This document shows positions 8,875-18,643 of a DNA stretch of 64,000 bases, piece after piece. The position numbers were made by a program, and so were the translations under genes. This stretch comes from Planctomycetaceae bacterium (GTDB taxonomy: Bacteria > Planctomycetota > Planctomycetia > Planctomycetales > Planctomycetaceae): positions 1 through 64,000 of the forward strand of contig JAKFWA010000045.1 of assembly GCA_021732995.1 (NCBI GenBank), read 5' to 3'. Each line of letters begins with the position of its first letter. Positions within the stretch are counted from its first letter, which is position 1. Below the pieces are notes generated by a model. It made no database searches. It had not been told where the DNA came from and saw only the letters and a program-made list of their open reading frames with translations.

Positions 8875-8894
8875 ACGGCGTGAGCGCACGCCGT
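8875..8894. terminator. Hairpin between convergent genes
   Basis: ACGGCGTG (8875-8882) and CACGCCGT (8887-8894) form a perfect 8-bp stem with a 4-base AGCG loop. It lies 10 bases after one gene and 45 bases from the end of the convergent one. No long T-run follows. Probably a shared transcription terminator. Confidence 0.55.
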
Positions 8895-8938
8895 TGGCGT
8901 AGCGGTAAAACAAAGCCACCTCGCAAAAGGCGGAGCGA

Positions 8939-9649
8939 TCACTTCTTGTCACCGAAGAGATAGACCGCATCGACTCGGCCGGTGTCGTCGAAGGTGCCAG
9001 CACCAACTTGGCCGACGACAAAGGTTTTGTCTTTCGCGGTCATCGCGGGTTTGGACATGTCGTCGAAGAAGACTTCGATCGATCCTGACTCAACGTCGCG
9101 GACGATGCGTGCATGATGCCAGTTGTCGGTCCAGTCAGTTCCCGGAGTGGTCGTCAGCGAGATCTTTGTCCGCGGCGCGTTGTTGACGATGAAGATCTGG
9201 TTGGCGTGATCGTCGGTCTTTTTGCCGAGATGCACGTAGTACATGTGCGAGGGATCCTGGTAGCCGAAGAACAGGCACATATCGCGATGGCCGTAGTCCT
9301 TAATCGTCGACTGCAGCTTCACGTCCAGCACAAAGCTGCCAACCTTCACGTCTTTAATCAGCGCGCGATTGAACGGCGACCGCACCGGATTCTCAACTTT
9401 GCTGGCCTGAAACTGCTCGAAGACAGAATTCCCATCCACCTTCGCGAGCCGCCAGGCCTTCGGGTCGCTCAACTCCCAGCGGTCGATCGAACCACCTTCG
9501 AAATCGTCGCAAAACACCAGTGGCAATTTCGTGTCGATCTTCGGAACAGACTTCGAGCACGTTGGCTCTTCGGCACGAACGCCCTCATCTGATGACAAGC
9601 TGGCAAAGATCAACAGCAACAGGACAGGCACAAGACCAAAATGTTTCAT
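8939..9649 (-). CDS. Exported concanavalin A-like/LamG-type fold protein
   Basis: A 236-residue secreted protein. The N-terminus (MKHFGLVPVLLLLIFASLSSDEGVRA) is a signal peptide, followed by a beta-rich domain with LVFCDDFEGGSIDRWEL, LDVKLQSTIKDYGHRDMCLFFGYQD, HMYYVHLG and WHHARIVRDVESGSIEVFFDD. This is the pattern of jelly-roll domains in planctomycete DUF1080/LamG-type proteins that bind or cleave polysaccharide. No catalytic pair could be assigned. The ATG at 9649 follows GAAGGGG and starts exactly at the signal peptide. Location is extracytoplasmic. Confidence 0.75.
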   Translation of the reverse strand: MKHFGLVPVLLLLIFASLSSDEGVRAEEPTCSKSVPKIDTKLPLVFCDDFEGGSIDRWELSDPKAWRLAKVDGNSVFEQFQASKVENPVRSPFNRALIKDVKVGSFVLDVKLQSTIKDYGHRDMCLFFGYQDPSHMYYVHLGKKTDDHANQIFIVNNAPRTKISLTTTPGTDWTDNWHHARIVRDVESGSIEVFFDDMSKPAMTAKDKTFVVGQVGAGTFDDTGRVDAVYLFGDKK

Positions 9650-9715
9650 GACACCCCTTCTGGCCAACGACATTCCACGTGCCCTCAGTCCCCAGGCATC
9701 AAGCCCCGTAAAGAC

Positions 9716-9752
9716 TAACGGCCCGCCAATCATGACGACTGGCGGGCCGTTA
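9716..9752. terminator. Perfect 13-bp inverted repeat
   Basis: TAACGGCCCGCCA (9716-9728) and TGGCGGGCCGTTA (9740-9752) pair perfectly around an 11-base loop. It lies 75 bases beyond the stop of the minus-strand DUF1559 gene, before the next minus-strand gene. It is probably that gene's terminator, although the following sequence is only mildly T-rich. Confidence 0.6.
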
Positions 9753-9826
9753 ACAAATCATCCATCGACGCTCTGCCGCTCCTCACCCATCCCAAGGCGA
9801 TGCCACAGACTGCATCTAATCAAGGC

Positions 9827-10816
9827 TTAGAATTCGCCGACAACATTCCCCTCATTGCGGCCGCCGAGACTCTGCCACGTCGCCAGATCAATGTTGTTGC
9901 TGACAGCTCGCACGTGGCCGTCCATCATCAGCACATTCACGCTGCCCACGTGGAAGCTGCGGGTGACGATCGCTGCATAAGTCGTCGGACAAGTCGCGCC
10001 GCCTTCCGAGCAGCTCAGGAAGTCAATATCCGGCGTCGACGCGGAGGCGTATGGAATCACGGTGTTGGGCGTATAAACCGTGTTGAACGCTGCTTGAGCG
10101 ATCTTCCCGTCGACCCATTCGGTGTGTCCGGTGGTTGAAAGCGTTCCGCCCAAAGCTGCGATCCCACTCGGAGCTGGCGGAGTCGTGGGCATGGCGGTCG
10201 TCGTATTCCGTAGTCCGGCCTGAAAAGCTTTCACTTCGCTGAAGCCCAGGGTATTGCTCAATCCATCCGTGAAGTCACCTGGCCTGAGGCAGGTGTTGGG
10301 AATGAAAGAACCCGTACCAACATTAACTGCGGTGCTGTCATAGTAACGCCAGCCGCCAGCATTGAACGCGTAGTTCATCGGGTAATGCACCGCGACGCCA
10401 CTCGTATTCAACCTTGCCGTGTCCTGGATTTCGCTCGGACACAAGAACGATGGAATTCGTGTCGGAGGAACCGCAGCATTGATCGGATCGCTGTAAGCAA
10501 GCTCCAGTGTCGCCTGTACGATCAAGTTCGCCTGGTCCAGATAAGGCAAGAGCCGCGCCTGAGCCGACCACTTGCCACCGTTAGTTGGGGCTACTGCGGT
10601 CGCGAATGGAAAACATTCGCCGAAATTCTCGGCGTAATTATGAAGCGCCAATCCGATCTGCTTCAAATTGTTGCGGCATTGTGCTTTACGAGCGGCTTCG
10701 CGTGCAGCCTGAACGGCAGGCAGCAACATCGCAACGAGCACGGCGATGATGGCGATAACAACCAGCAGTTCGATCAGGGTGAATCCACGGCGGCGGCGTG
10801 AGGCGGGCATGTCCAT
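9827..10816 (-). CDS. DUF1559 pseudopilin-like protein
   Basis: A 329-residue protein with a type IV prepilin/pseudopilin N-terminus: a short basic leader (RRRR) then [51 protein letters not shown]. The prepilin peptidase would cut after the Gly before FTLIE. The C-terminal domain with [20 protein letters not shown]-like and a late H(V/I)[14 protein letters not shown] motif is DUF1559, greatly expanded in planctomycetes and thought to be extracytoplasmic. The ATG at 10816 ([10 protein letters not shown]) gives the usual short leader. No assembly genes lie nearby, so the role is unknown. Confidence 0.9.
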   Translation of the reverse strand: MDMPASRRRRGFTLIELLVVIAIIAVLVAMLLPAVQAAREAARKAQCRNNLKQIGLALHNYAENFGECFPFATAVAPTNGGKWSAQARLLPYLDQANLIVQATLELAYSDPINAAVPPTRIPSFLCPSEIQDTARLNTSGVAVHYPMNYAFNAGGWRYYDSTAVNVGTGSFIPNTCLRPGDFTDGLSNTLGFSEVKAFQAGLRNTTTAMPTTPPAPSGIAALGGTLSTTGHTEWVDGKIAQAAFNTVYTPNTVIPYASASTPDIDFLSCSEGGATCPTTYAAIVTRSFHVGSVNVLMMDGHVRAVSNNIDLATWQSLGGRNEGNVVGEF

Positions 10817-11112
10817 GCTTCTTGTTAGATAGATGACATTGAGATTCAGTCTCTGCACAAGGCGGGGTCGCATTGGACAATAGTCTCACCTGAGCCTCAA
10901 GTTCACGGTGATTGCCGCCCCGCAAGTTCTCAAATTTCATCCGCCCATAAGGCAAAAACAGGAATCGTCTGTTTACACTCTGTCGAGAAATGAAAACAAA
11001 AGATGCCAAACCCTAGGCTCATCCATCAACAACTGCGATTGCCACAACATCCCTTAGCGCAGGGACTTAAGCTAATCAAAAGCGTTCACAAAACACCAAG
11101 ATCGATCAAATT

Positions 11113-12084
11113 TCACCAAGGAAGTTTGTCGAGGTTCACATTGCCGCCACTCAGGATGACACCGATCGCTTTTACTGGCGGACGCTCTTTGAAACGACCA
11201 TCCAGGATGGCCGCCAGAACAACGGCGGAACTGGGCTCGATGAGGAGCTTGGCTCGCTCCCAGAGCAGCCGCATGGCCTGCACGATTTGCTCGTCAGTCA
11301 CCGTGATGATGGCTTCGACGTTGTCGCGAATGATCGGCCAGGTCAGATCGCCAAGGCTTGTCAGCAGGCCGTCGGCAATGGTGTTCGGCCCGGTCTGAGG
11401 CTGCAGTTGGCCGGACGCAAAGGACCGAGCGGCATCGTCCGCGCCTTTCGGCTCGGCTGCGAAGACTCTTAGTTGCGGGCTGATCCCCTTCGCGGCCACA
11501 CAGGTGCCACTCAACAGGCCGCCCCCGCCGACGGGCGTAATCACGGCATCAAGGTTCGCGTCAAGTTCCTTGGCTTGTTCATGCAGTTCCAGCAGCGCGG
11601 TCCCCTGCCCCGCCATGACGTCCTGATTGTTGTAGGGATGAATGAAGGTCGCGCCGGTGCGTGCTTCAACATCCGCGGCGGTCGCCTCACGCGCAGCTTG
11701 GGTCGGTTCGCAGAGAATGACTTCCGCGCCGTAGCCTTCGACTCCCGCCCGTTTCACGGGAGAAGCCGTGCGCGGCATGACGATGTAAGCTGGAATCCCG
11801 CGCATCTTCGCGGCGAGGGCCAACGCCTGCGCGTGGTTGCCGGAACTGTGAGTGACCACTCCCCGACGGGCTGTTTCGTCAGACAACTTCGCGACCGAGT
11901 TGTAGGCACCTCGGAACTTGAACGCTCCCACCTTCTGAAAGTTCTCACACTTGAAGAACACTCGGCAGCCAGCCAGTTCGTCGATCGTGCGACAGGTCAT
12001 AGCTGGTGTTCGATGAGCCACACCCTTCAACCGCTCGGCAGCGGCTTGAATGTCGGCCAGACAGAGCTTGCTAGTTGTCGTCAT
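11113..12084 (-). CDS. Threonine/serine dehydratase (PLP-dependent)
   Basis: A 323-residue fold-type II PLP enzyme. Motifs include KCENFQKVGAFKFRGAYNS (the Lys in FKFRGA forms the PLP Schiff base), SSGNHAQALALAAK (substrate/phosphate loop), the glycine-rich VGGGGLLSG that holds the PLP phosphate, and the C-terminal LSGGNVNLDKL. It likely deaminates L-threonine and/or L-serine to 2-oxo acids. It lacks the C-terminal ACT regulatory domain of biosynthetic IlvA, so it may be the catabolic form or a serine racemase; motifs alone do not decide. Its first 14 bases overlap the 3' end of the upstream DUF1559 gene, implying an operon. Confidence 0.88.
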   Translation of the reverse strand: MTTTSKLCLADIQAAAERLKGVAHRTPAMTCRTIDELAGCRVFFKCENFQKVGAFKFRGAYNSVAKLSDETARRGVVTHSSGNHAQALALAAKMRGIPAYIVMPRTASPVKRAGVEGYGAEVILCEPTQAAREATAADVEARTGATFIHPYNNQDVMAGQGTALLELHEQAKELDANLDAVITPVGGGGLLSGTCVAAKGISPQLRVFAAEPKGADDAARSFASGQLQPQTGPNTIADGLLTSLGDLTWPIIRDNVEAIITVTDEQIVQAMRLLWERAKLLIEPSSAVVLAAILDGRFKERPPVKAIGVILSGGNVNLDKLPW

Positions 12085-12955
12085 TGATCACTTCGCCCTG
12101 AGCGCGAGTTCCATAAGAGGTATAGAGGCCGAAATCGATCGACTCGCTGAGAGCCCGCACGGCACCATCGGCCAGCAGAAAGTTCGCATAACCGACATGC
12201 GGCGCTGAGACATCGCGGTCATCGGAATCAGCATTGTTGGGGATGTGTCCGGTTTGAAACAGGACCATGTGCCCATGATCGTCAGTCGGATCGGTGATCT
12301 CGCGAATGGCCCCAGACCAGGTCGTTTCGAAGCTGAAGTGATTATTATGCATCGCTCCATTCACGAACGGTCCGTTAACGCGTTCACCCAGCATCAGCGT
12401 AAACGACATGCCATCCGTAACGTCGCGCGGACGAGTGCTGCTGTTGCGGCTGAAGAAGCCATCACGCTGTTCCTGGTTGTCATCCAGATCAGGCGGGCCA
12501 AAGCAACCGGCATAGCTCGCCATTGCATACCGCTCGGCACTGGAACCCATCTCAATGAAGCCGCGTGCCGACACGGGGTCAGACGGGCAAAGAAACATCG
12601 TCATCCGACGCTCGCGAGGGATAATGTTCGCAGGATCCCAGAGAGGAATATCCCAGTTGAAGAGTTCATAGGTGGTGGTCTGCTCGAGTTGCGGCAGGAT
12701 CATCGCCCCCCAAGAAAACCCGGCTCCGTTGCCTTGCGGGTTAGGCCGATACACATAGCCAAACGGAAAGACTCCGTGAGTTTCCTGATAGTTGTGCAGC
12801 GCCACCCCAAGCTGTTTCAGATTGTTGCGGCAGCTTGTCCTGCGAGCGGCCTCACGGGCCTGCTGCACAGCCGGCAGCAGCAGTGCCAGCAGAACTCCGA
12901 TGATCGCGATAACGGTCAGAAGTTCGACGAGAGTAAAGCCATGACGGAGTTTCAT
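12071..12955 (-). CDS. DUF1559 pseudopilin-like protein
   Basis: A 294-residue DUF1559 protein. It starts MKLRHGFTLVELLTVIAIIGVLLALLLPAVQQAREAARRTSCRNNLKQLGVALHNYQETHG: a five-residue basic leader, the prepilin peptidase site after Gly, a hydrophobic helix and the typical RNNLKQ helix. FLCPSD, an RDVTDGMSFTLMLGE segment and a C-terminal HVGYANFLLADGAVRALSESID complete the domain. The ATG at 12955 is set by the leader. Its stop overlaps the start of the dehydratase gene by 14 bases; the functional link, if any, is unknown. Confidence 0.9.
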   Translation of the reverse strand: MKLRHGFTLVELLTVIAIIGVLLALLLPAVQQAREAARRTSCRNNLKQLGVALHNYQETHGVFPFGYVYRPNPQGNGAGFSWGAMILPQLEQTTTYELFNWDIPLWDPANIIPRERRMTMFLCPSDPVSARGFIEMGSSAERYAMASYAGCFGPPDLDDNQEQRDGFFSRNSSTRPRDVTDGMSFTLMLGERVNGPFVNGAMHNNHFSFETTWSGAIREITDPTDDHGHMVLFQTGHIPNNADSDDRDVSAPHVGYANFLLADGAVRALSESIDFGLYTSYGTRAQGEVINDDN

Positions 12956-13052
12956 GATGTGTCCGTTCTGAGCAGCGTTGTGATTCGTCAGATCTAACGG
13001 CGGCCCTTCTCTCTCGCGACAAACCTTACACTCGAAAATCGACAAAGGCGAA

Positions 13053-13832
13053 CTAGGCGTGAGCCACGAGTCGGAACAAGGTGAACAACGCTCCGGTCGG
13101 GTCCGTGTGAACTGAGAAACGCCCCAGCCCGGGAATGTCTCGCGGAGGAACGCAAATCGTCGAACCAAGTTCCACAGCTTGAGCCGATCGGGCATCAACA
13201 TCTTCGGCATAGAGATACGGCAACCACTGCGACGGACCAGTCTCGTCGAGTGGCATCGCGAGCGCTCCGGCGACGTCTCGGGCTCCGACCTTGAAGAGTA
13301 CGTAAGGTCCGACGTCGGGAATCACTGTTTCGATCGAAGACCAGCCGAATACGGAATCGTAGAAGCGACGCGCTCTCGGCAGATCTTTCGTCAGCAACTC
13401 ATCCCAGGCGAAGTGGCCTGAAGTGGGAGCGGGAGGCAGATCGTACGACTCAGCAACTTCGTAAGGTTTAATGACCGCGCCGCTGCCGTCTTCAATCACC
13501 GCGAACTTGCCGACGTGGGGCACACTCAAAGCGGGGACCACGCAACGACCGCCATTACCATCAGCCCGGCGCACCGCCGCCGAACAGTCATCAACGGCAA
13601 CATAAGCAATCCAGTGCGACGCAACCGGCACATCGCTCGGCATGCTGACTAAGCCACCGACCTCGAAGCCGCCGACACGGATCAGGTGATAAGTCGCTCC
13701 GTCACCAATGTCGTGCTGGTCGATCACCCATTCCGGAAAGAGCTGCTGATAGAAATTCAGCGCGCGCGAGACGTCAGTTGTCATCAGGTCGTGCCAGACA
13801 AAGCGGCCCAGCATTTCAGGAGCAACAGGCAT
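13053..13832 (-). CDS. Tandem VOC (glyoxalase/dioxygenase-fold) protein
   Basis: A 259-residue protein with two vicinal-oxygen-chelate domains. The first spans FVWHDLMTTDVSRALNFYQQLFPEW to GSGAVIKPYE, the second FAWDELLTKDLPRARRFYDSVFGW to TDPTGALFTLFR. Such double-domain proteins bind a metal and small substrates; members include glyoxalase-like and bleomycin-resistance-like proteins. The metal ligands are not obvious, and the substrate is unknown. The start is uncertain: 13832 (MPVAPEMLGRF) is used here; 13859 and 13814 are alternatives. It is divergent from the serine hydrolase gene. Confidence 0.8.
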   Translation of the reverse strand: MPVAPEMLGRFVWHDLMTTDVSRALNFYQQLFPEWVIDQHDIGDGATYHLIRVGGFEVGGLVSMPSDVPVASHWIAYVAVDDCSAAVRRADGNGGRCVVPALSVPHVGKFAVIEDGSGAVIKPYEVAESYDLPPAPTSGHFAWDELLTKDLPRARRFYDSVFGWSSIETVIPDVGPYVLFKVGARDVAGALAMPLDETGPSQWLPYLYAEDVDARSAQAVELGSTICVPPRDIPGLGRFSVHTDPTGALFTLFRLVAHA

Positions 13833-13976
13833 GAGCAGATCCGTGATCGTGAAGGCCATGAGCAACGTGCACGCCATCGTTGGCCAAAGCCGACGACGTT
13901 CTATGATGCGAGCGGTATAGCCGGTTTCACGGCGGAGTCCCAATCACGCGCCAATCGTCGGGAGTTTCGATCGACA

Positions 13977-15071
13977 ATGCAGGAACTACCTCGTGCGCTG
14001 CACATCATCCACGAAGGCATTCAACGCGGCCTGCACAGCGGCGTGCAGTTGTATGTTTCCTTGCAGCGGCGCGTGGTGACAGACATCGGAATCGGCGAGG
14101 ACCGTCCCGGCATTCCGCTGACGGCGGACACGCTCATGCCCTGGCTGTCCGCAGGCAAACCACTGACGGCCGTGGCGGTGATGCAACTCGTCGAACGGAA
14201 GTTGATCTCTTTGGAAACGCGCATCGCCGACGTCATTCCCGAGTTCGCTCACGGCGGCAAAGAGGATGTCTCGCTGCGACACATCCTCACACACACCGGC
14301 GGCTTTCGCGAGGTGCCCATCTCCTGGCCGCACGCCACTTGGAATGAGACCATCGACCTCATCTGCCAGACGCCGCTCGAAACGGGCTGGATAGTCGGTG
14401 AAACCGGCGGCTATCACGTCGCCTCGAGTTGGTACATCCTCGGAGAGCTGATCCGTCGGTTGGACGGTCGAGCGCCGTCTCAGTTCCTGCGGGATGAGAT
14501 CGCGATTCCGCTCGGATTAGTTGATACATGGAACGGCATGCCGCATGAGACTTGGTCTCAGTACGGTGACCGCGTCGGCATCATGCAGCAGCGAGAGAAA
14601 GGGCAGACGCGGGACCTCGCCTGGCACGAGGCAGGCCATTGCGCGGCCTGCTCGCCCGGCGGCAACACTCGCGGCCCAATCCGCGAACTCGGCCGGTTCT
14701 ACGAATGCCTGCTGGATGCCGGTCTGGGAGAGGGCTCTGCTCCACTCAACCCGGATCTGGTTCAGCAAATGACGACACGTCAGCGAGTCGGGCAATACGA
14801 CCGCACGTTGCAGCACGTCGTCGACTTCGGCTTGGGCTTCATCATCGATTCGAACGCTTACGGGGCCGACACGGTGCCCTATACTTACGGTCGATATTGC
14901 TCACCGGGCACCTTCGGACACGGCGGGTCACAATCATCCATCGGGTTCGCAGATCCCGACAAACAATTAGTCGTCGCTTATGTGGCGAACTGCCGCCCCG
15001 GCGAAGGCTGGCATCAACGGCGGAACCGGGAACTGGTTGAGGCCGTCTATGAAGACCTGCAACTGGCGTAA
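13977..15071 (+). CDS. Beta-lactamase-fold serine hydrolase
   Basis: A 364-residue member of the class C beta-lactamase/PBP4*/esterase family. The catalytic Ser-x-x-Lys is S-A-G-K in LMPWLSAGKPLTAVAVMQLVERKLI, followed by LRHILTHTGGF, the YHVASSWYILGELIRRLDG segment at the Tyr motif position, and a C-terminal FGHGGSQSSIGFADP that matches the HxG-type third motif. There is no signal peptide, so it is probably an intracellular esterase or peptidase rather than a periplasmic lactamase. The ATG at 13977 lies behind GGGAG. The gene is transcribed away from the VOC gene. Confidence 0.88.
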   Translation: MQELPRALHIIHEGIQRGLHSGVQLYVSLQRRVVTDIGIGEDRPGIPLTADTLMPWLSAGKPLTAVAVMQLVERKLISLETRIADVIPEFAHGGKEDVSLRHILTHTGGFREVPISWPHATWNETIDLICQTPLETGWIVGETGGYHVASSWYILGELIRRLDGRAPSQFLRDEIAIPLGLVDTWNGMPHETWSQYGDRVGIMQQREKGQTRDLAWHEAGHCAACSPGGNTRGPIRELGRFYECLLDAGLGEGSAPLNPDLVQQMTTRQRVGQYDRTLQHVVDFGLGFIIDSNAYGADTVPYTYGRYCSPGTFGHGGSQSSIGFADPDKQLVVAYVANCRPGEGWHQRRNRELVEAVYEDLQLA

Positions 15072-15087
15072 ATCTCTCCGGGTCATT

Positions 15088-15118
15088 CGCCGCGATTCCG
15101 CGTGAGGAATTCGCGGCG
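15088..15118 (+). terminator. Hairpin after the serine hydrolase
   Basis: CGCCGCGATTCC (15088-15099) pairs with GGAATTCGCGGCG (15106-15118) with one bulged base and a 6-base loop, beginning 17 bases after the stop codon. The following GTGATTATCTTA is moderately T-rich. Probable terminator. Confidence 0.6.
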
Positions 15119-15331
15119 GTGATTATCTTACCGTCGTGTTAGTTATGTTATGCCGGTGGTAGCGGATTCTCATGTCGTATCGCGGAGTTTCCGCGTAGAC
15201 ATTACGAAGCCGCCTGATCACCAATCGCAGTTCGAGGAATGCTTGGGCTGTCCTTGAGGTTTCTGAACAATTCAGAGAGCTTCCCCCGGTTTCATGCCGG
15301 TTGACTTCATCATCTTGAGTTCGACATCACT

Positions 15332-17341
15332 ATGACTGACAGCAATTCGCCGCAGCCCAACGAGAGCCCCCGCACTAATAAGCAGAACCGCAAGGGCGAC
15401 ACTCCGACCACGAACCGCATCATCGTGGTCCTGATCTTCGCGACGGCGCTGTTCGCCCTCTTCTATCCCAGGATTTTCCGCGATTCGAACATCCAGAAGC
15501 TGACCTTCAGCGAGTTCCAGAACGGCATCAAGTCGGGAACTTATGACTCCACCAACGTCCATGAGCTGTTGCTCGACAATGGCGTGATCTATTTCCAGGA
15601 TCAACCCAAGCCCAAAGACGGTTCAACTGCTGATCCGACTCCGAAGCTCTTCCGGATCTCAACCGCGACGATGAGCCCGCTGGAGCAGAAAGAGTTCACC
15701 GATCTGCTGGCCTCCAAGCAGATCCCGTACGACTACATCGCCATGCCTGCCGATTGGCAGCCGTGGGCTTTCCTGCTGCTGATCGGTGTGCCGTGCGTCA
15801 TCATGATCGCCGCCACCATGAGACGCATCGGCGGCGCGGGTGGAGCACTGGCCTTTGGTCGCAGCCGAGGCAAGCTGTACGCGCAGAGTGACGTCAAAAC
15901 GACATTCAAGGACGTAGCCGGAATTGATGAAGCAGTCGAAGAGTTGAAGGAAATCGTCGAGTTCCTGCGTTCACCCGGCAAGTACCAGGCTTTGGGAGGT
16001 CGCATTCCCCGCGGCGTGTTACTGGTGGGGCCGCCAGGAACCGGTAAGACGCTGCTGGCTAAAGCCGTAGCCGGCGAAGCCGGAGTGCCGTTTGTCAGCC
16101 TGTCGGGCTCAGACTTCGTCGAAATGTTCGTCGGCGTCGGTGCGGCTCGCGTGCGCGACATGTTCCAGCAGGCGGCGGCTCAGTCGCCCTGCATCATTTT
16201 CATCGACGAACTGGACGCACTCGGCAAGGCTCGCAGCTCGGGAGTTCAAGGGTCTCACGAAGAACGTGAGCAGACGCTGAACGCGCTGCTCGTCGAGATG
16301 GACGGCTTCGGTTCAGACCAGAGCGTCATTGTCATGGGCGCTACCAACCGCCCCGAAACACTGGACTCCGCCCTGATGCGTCCCGGTCGTTTTGACCGAC
16401 ACGTGCTGGTCGACCGTCCTGACATCAAGGGCCGCGAGTCGATCCTGAAAGTGCATTCGAAGAAAGTGAAGATCGACGAGTCCGTCAATCTGGCTTACCT
16501 CGCGCGACTCACGCCCGGCTTCTCGGGTGCGGATCTCGCCAACCTGGTCAACGAAGCGGCTTTGCTAGCAGCGCGCAAGGACAAGAAGTGCGTGACCATG
16601 CGTGAGTTCGAAGAAAGCGTCGACCGCGTCATTGCTGGCCTCGAAAAGAACACGCGGATCATTCCCGAGGACGAAAAACGCCGCACGGCCTATCACGAAT
16701 GCGGTCACGCCCTGGTCGCCTCCAGCCTGCCTGCATCTGACCCAGTGCATAAAATTTCGATCATTCCGCGCGGCATGACCGGCGGGTTGACAATGATGCT
16801 GCCGGAAACCGACCGCCGTAATGCCACACAGTCCGAACTGACGGCTCAAGTCTGCTGCCTGCTGGGCGGCATCGCGGCCGAACAGGTTGTCTACAACGAG
16901 ACCTCAACCGGAGCCCAGAACGACCTGCAACGAGCGTCCGAGATCGTTCGCCGCATGGTGACCGAGTTCGGCATGAGCCCCAAACTGGGGCGCGTGCACT
17001 ACAGCGAAAGCCGGTCGTCGCCGTTCCTGGGCGTTTCGTCCAGTTCAGAACCCGCTCACAGCGAGGAAACGATTCGTGAAATCGACCTCGAAGTGAAGCG
17101 TCTCATCGACGAGTGCAACGACACAGCGCTCGAGATTCTGCAACGGCGTCGCAAGGTGCTGGAGCAGATGACGCAGGAGCTGATGGAAGTCGAAGTCATG
17201 GATCAGGAGCATCTGAGACGCATCCTGGCCGAGCACTACGACGGACCTCAAATCGTTCCTGGCACCATTCCGTCAAACCTCACGGTGGAACCCAAGACCG
17301 AGGACGGCGACTCTTCAGCTGCAACATCCGCGATTTCGTAG
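15332..17341 (+). CDS. ftsH: ATP-dependent zinc metalloprotease FtsH
   Basis: The 669-residue membrane-bound AAA+ protease degrades damaged or regulatory membrane and cytosolic proteins. Order of domains: N-terminal transmembrane helix (about 29-45), periplasmic domain, second helix (about 145-161), AAA+ domain with Walker A GPPGTGKT (233-240), Walker [12 protein letters not shown], the [24 protein letters not shown], then the M41 protease domain with HECGH (455-459) as the zinc site and GAQNDLQRA supplying the third ligand. The active-site motif is the standard HExxH. The C-terminal tail after residue 640 is disordered. Length is normal. Confidence 0.96.
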   Translation: MTDSNSPQPNESPRTNKQNRKGDTPTTNRIIVVLIFATALFALFYPRIFRDSNIQKLTFSEFQNGIKSGTYDSTNVHELLLDNGVIYFQDQPKPKDGSTADPTPKLFRISTATMSPLEQKEFTDLLASKQIPYDYIAMPADWQPWAFLLLIGVPCVIMIAATMRRIGGAGGALAFGRSRGKLYAQSDVKTTFKDVAGIDEAVEELKEIVEFLRSPGKYQALGGRIPRGVLLVGPPGTGKTLLAKAVAGEAGVPFVSLSGSDFVEMFVGVGAARVRDMFQQAAAQSPCIIFIDELDALGKARSSGVQGSHEEREQTLNALLVEMDGFGSDQSVIVMGATNRPETLDSALMRPGRFDRHVLVDRPDIKGRESILKVHSKKVKIDESVNLAYLARLTPGFSGADLANLVNEAALLAARKDKKCVTMREFEESVDRVIAGLEKNTRIIPEDEKRRTAYHECGHALVASSLPASDPVHKISIIPRGMTGGLTMMLPETDRRNATQSELTAQVCCLLGGIAAEQVVYNETSTGAQNDLQRASEIVRRMVTEFGMSPKLGRVHYSESRSSPFLGVSSSSEPAHSEETIREIDLEVKRLIDECNDTALEILQRRRKVLEQMTQELMEVEVMDQEHLRRILAEHYDGPQIVPGTIPSNLTVEPKTEDGDSSAATSAIS

Positions 17342-17350
17342 GACGACACG

Positions 17351-18040
17351 CTAGCTCGCTGCGATGGGCACCAATTGCCCGTCGCGAAGTTCCATCCGCA
17401 GCGGGAACTGACCGGCCAGTTCGCTGCTGTGAGTGACGCAGAGCAGCAGCACATTCTGCTCGCGACTGAGTTCCAGCAGCAGACTTCCAACCGTCTGCGC
17501 GGTCTGACGATCCAAGCTGCCGGTTGGTTCGTCAGCCAATAGAACAGCCGGTTCGTTGATCAAGGCGCGGCAGACAGCCACGCGTTGTCGCTCGCCGCCG
17601 GACAATTGAGCCGGGCGATGGTCAACTCGATGACCTAAACCAACGCGTTCCAACAATTTCCGCGCACGTTGCTCATCGGCAGGCTTCACGCCGCTGCCGG
17701 CAACCAAGGGAACGAGCACGTTCTCTAACACGGAACACTGCGGCAGCAGGTGATGATCCTGAAAAATGAAGCCGATGTGGCGGTTCCGAAAGCCCGCCTG
17801 CTCGGCCGCGCTCAGCTTCGCGGGCTCTGCGCCCATCAAGGTGAACCGCCCGGACGTCGGCTGATCCAGCGTGCCAATGATGTAAAGCAGCGTGCTCTTG
17901 CCGGAGCCAGACGGTCCGGTAATCGCCACTGCATTTCCACGCTGCAGCGACAGAGTCACATTTCGCAAGACGGAGATGGTCCCAGCTGGTCCCGAGTAGT
18001 CCTTCGACAATGATTCCAGAACCAGATCAGCTTGGGACAT
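17351..18040 (-). CDS. ABC transporter ATP-binding protein (LolD/MacB-like)
   Basis: A 229-residue ABC ATPase. Walker A is GPSGSGKST (about residues 39-47), the Q-loop is FIFQDHHLLPQ, the signature is LSGGERQRVA, Walker B VLLADEPTGSLD, and the switch His is in LCVTHSSEL. The Q-DHHLLP loop and length put it in the LolD/MacB/FtsE subgroup that powers lipoprotein release or efflux by mechanotransmission. No permease gene is adjacent, so its membrane partner is elsewhere. It overlaps the thioesterase stop by 14 bases and converges on ftsH, only 9 bases from its stop. Confidence 0.92.
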   Translation of the reverse strand: MSQADLVLESLSKDYSGPAGTISVLRNVTLSLQRGNAVAITGPSGSGKSTLLYIIGTLDQPTSGRFTLMGAEPAKLSAAEQAGFRNRHIGFIFQDHHLLPQCSVLENVLVPLVAGSGVKPADEQRARKLLERVGLGHRVDHRPAQLSGGERQRVAVCRALINEPAVLLADEPTGSLDRQTAQTVGSLLLELSREQNVLLLCVTHSSELAGQFPLRMELRDGQLVPIAAS

Positions 18041-18476
18041 CTGAGGACACTTCCTTCGGATCGGCTTCGGGAATCAGGCTGTTGATTTCAGGCGGAATCG
18101 GGATCGACTGCAACGGCGCGTTGTGCCGGCAAATGCAGCAGGCGGTCTTCATCCGGCCGTGAGCAACCCGCTGGTCGCCGCGCCAGAAGTCATAACGAAT
18201 CGTCAGCGACTTCACACCTTTACGCTCGACTGTAAGTCGAATCTCAAGCACATCTTCGAAGCGGCTGGGTGCCTCGAAGTTGCACGTCGCAGATACTCGC
18301 GGCCAGCCAATCACCGACCCGTCGCCCTGCGGAATCATCACACTCAGGCCCAAGGACCGAAAGAAGGCGTGCTCGGCCTCTTCCATATATTGGTAGTAGC
18401 TGGAGAAGTGAATGATCCCCGCCATATCGGTGTCAGCGAACTCGACACGGCGTTGCGAAACAAAGTGGGGCGCCAT
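18027..18476 (-). CDS. Acyl-CoA thioesterase, hot-dog fold (4HBT/YbgC-like)
   Basis: A 149-residue hot-dog-fold protein. VEFADTDMAGIIHFSSYYQYMEEAEHAFFRSLGL is the conserved first half, including the catalytic Asp in the D-x-x-G-I/V-H-F-x-x-Y pattern of the 4-hydroxybenzoyl-CoA thioesterase/YbgC family. These enzymes hydrolyse acyl-CoA thioesters in the cytoplasm. The ATG at 18476 begins the domain; upstream in-frame codons look non-coding. Its stop overlaps the ABC ATPase start, so the two are probably co-transcribed, but a functional connection is unclear. Confidence 0.87.
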   Translation of the reverse strand: MAPHFVSQRRVEFADTDMAGIIHFSSYYQYMEEAEHAFFRSLGLSVMIPQGDGSVIGWPRVSATCNFEAPSRFEDVLEIRLTVERKGVKSLTIRYDFWRGDQRVAHGRMKTACCICRHNAPLQSIPIPPEINSLIPEADPKEVSSDVPS

Positions 18477-18643
18477 AAGCCGGCTTTCTGGACGAAGCAC
18501 GCGGAAAAAGACCCGCCAGGAAAGCAAGAATTTACCAAGTCGCCGTTGACTCGATAACGCTCCCGCCTAGAATAAACCAGCTCCTGAGACTCAGTCTCAG
18601 CAGCTCACTGCGAAAAGTAAGCGAAAACTGAGGGATTCTCGAC

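Noticed and set aside
11113-12084. Biosynthetic threonine deaminase IlvA
   Set aside because: It lacks the C-terminal ACT-like regulatory domain, so only the broader dehydratase/racemase call is made.
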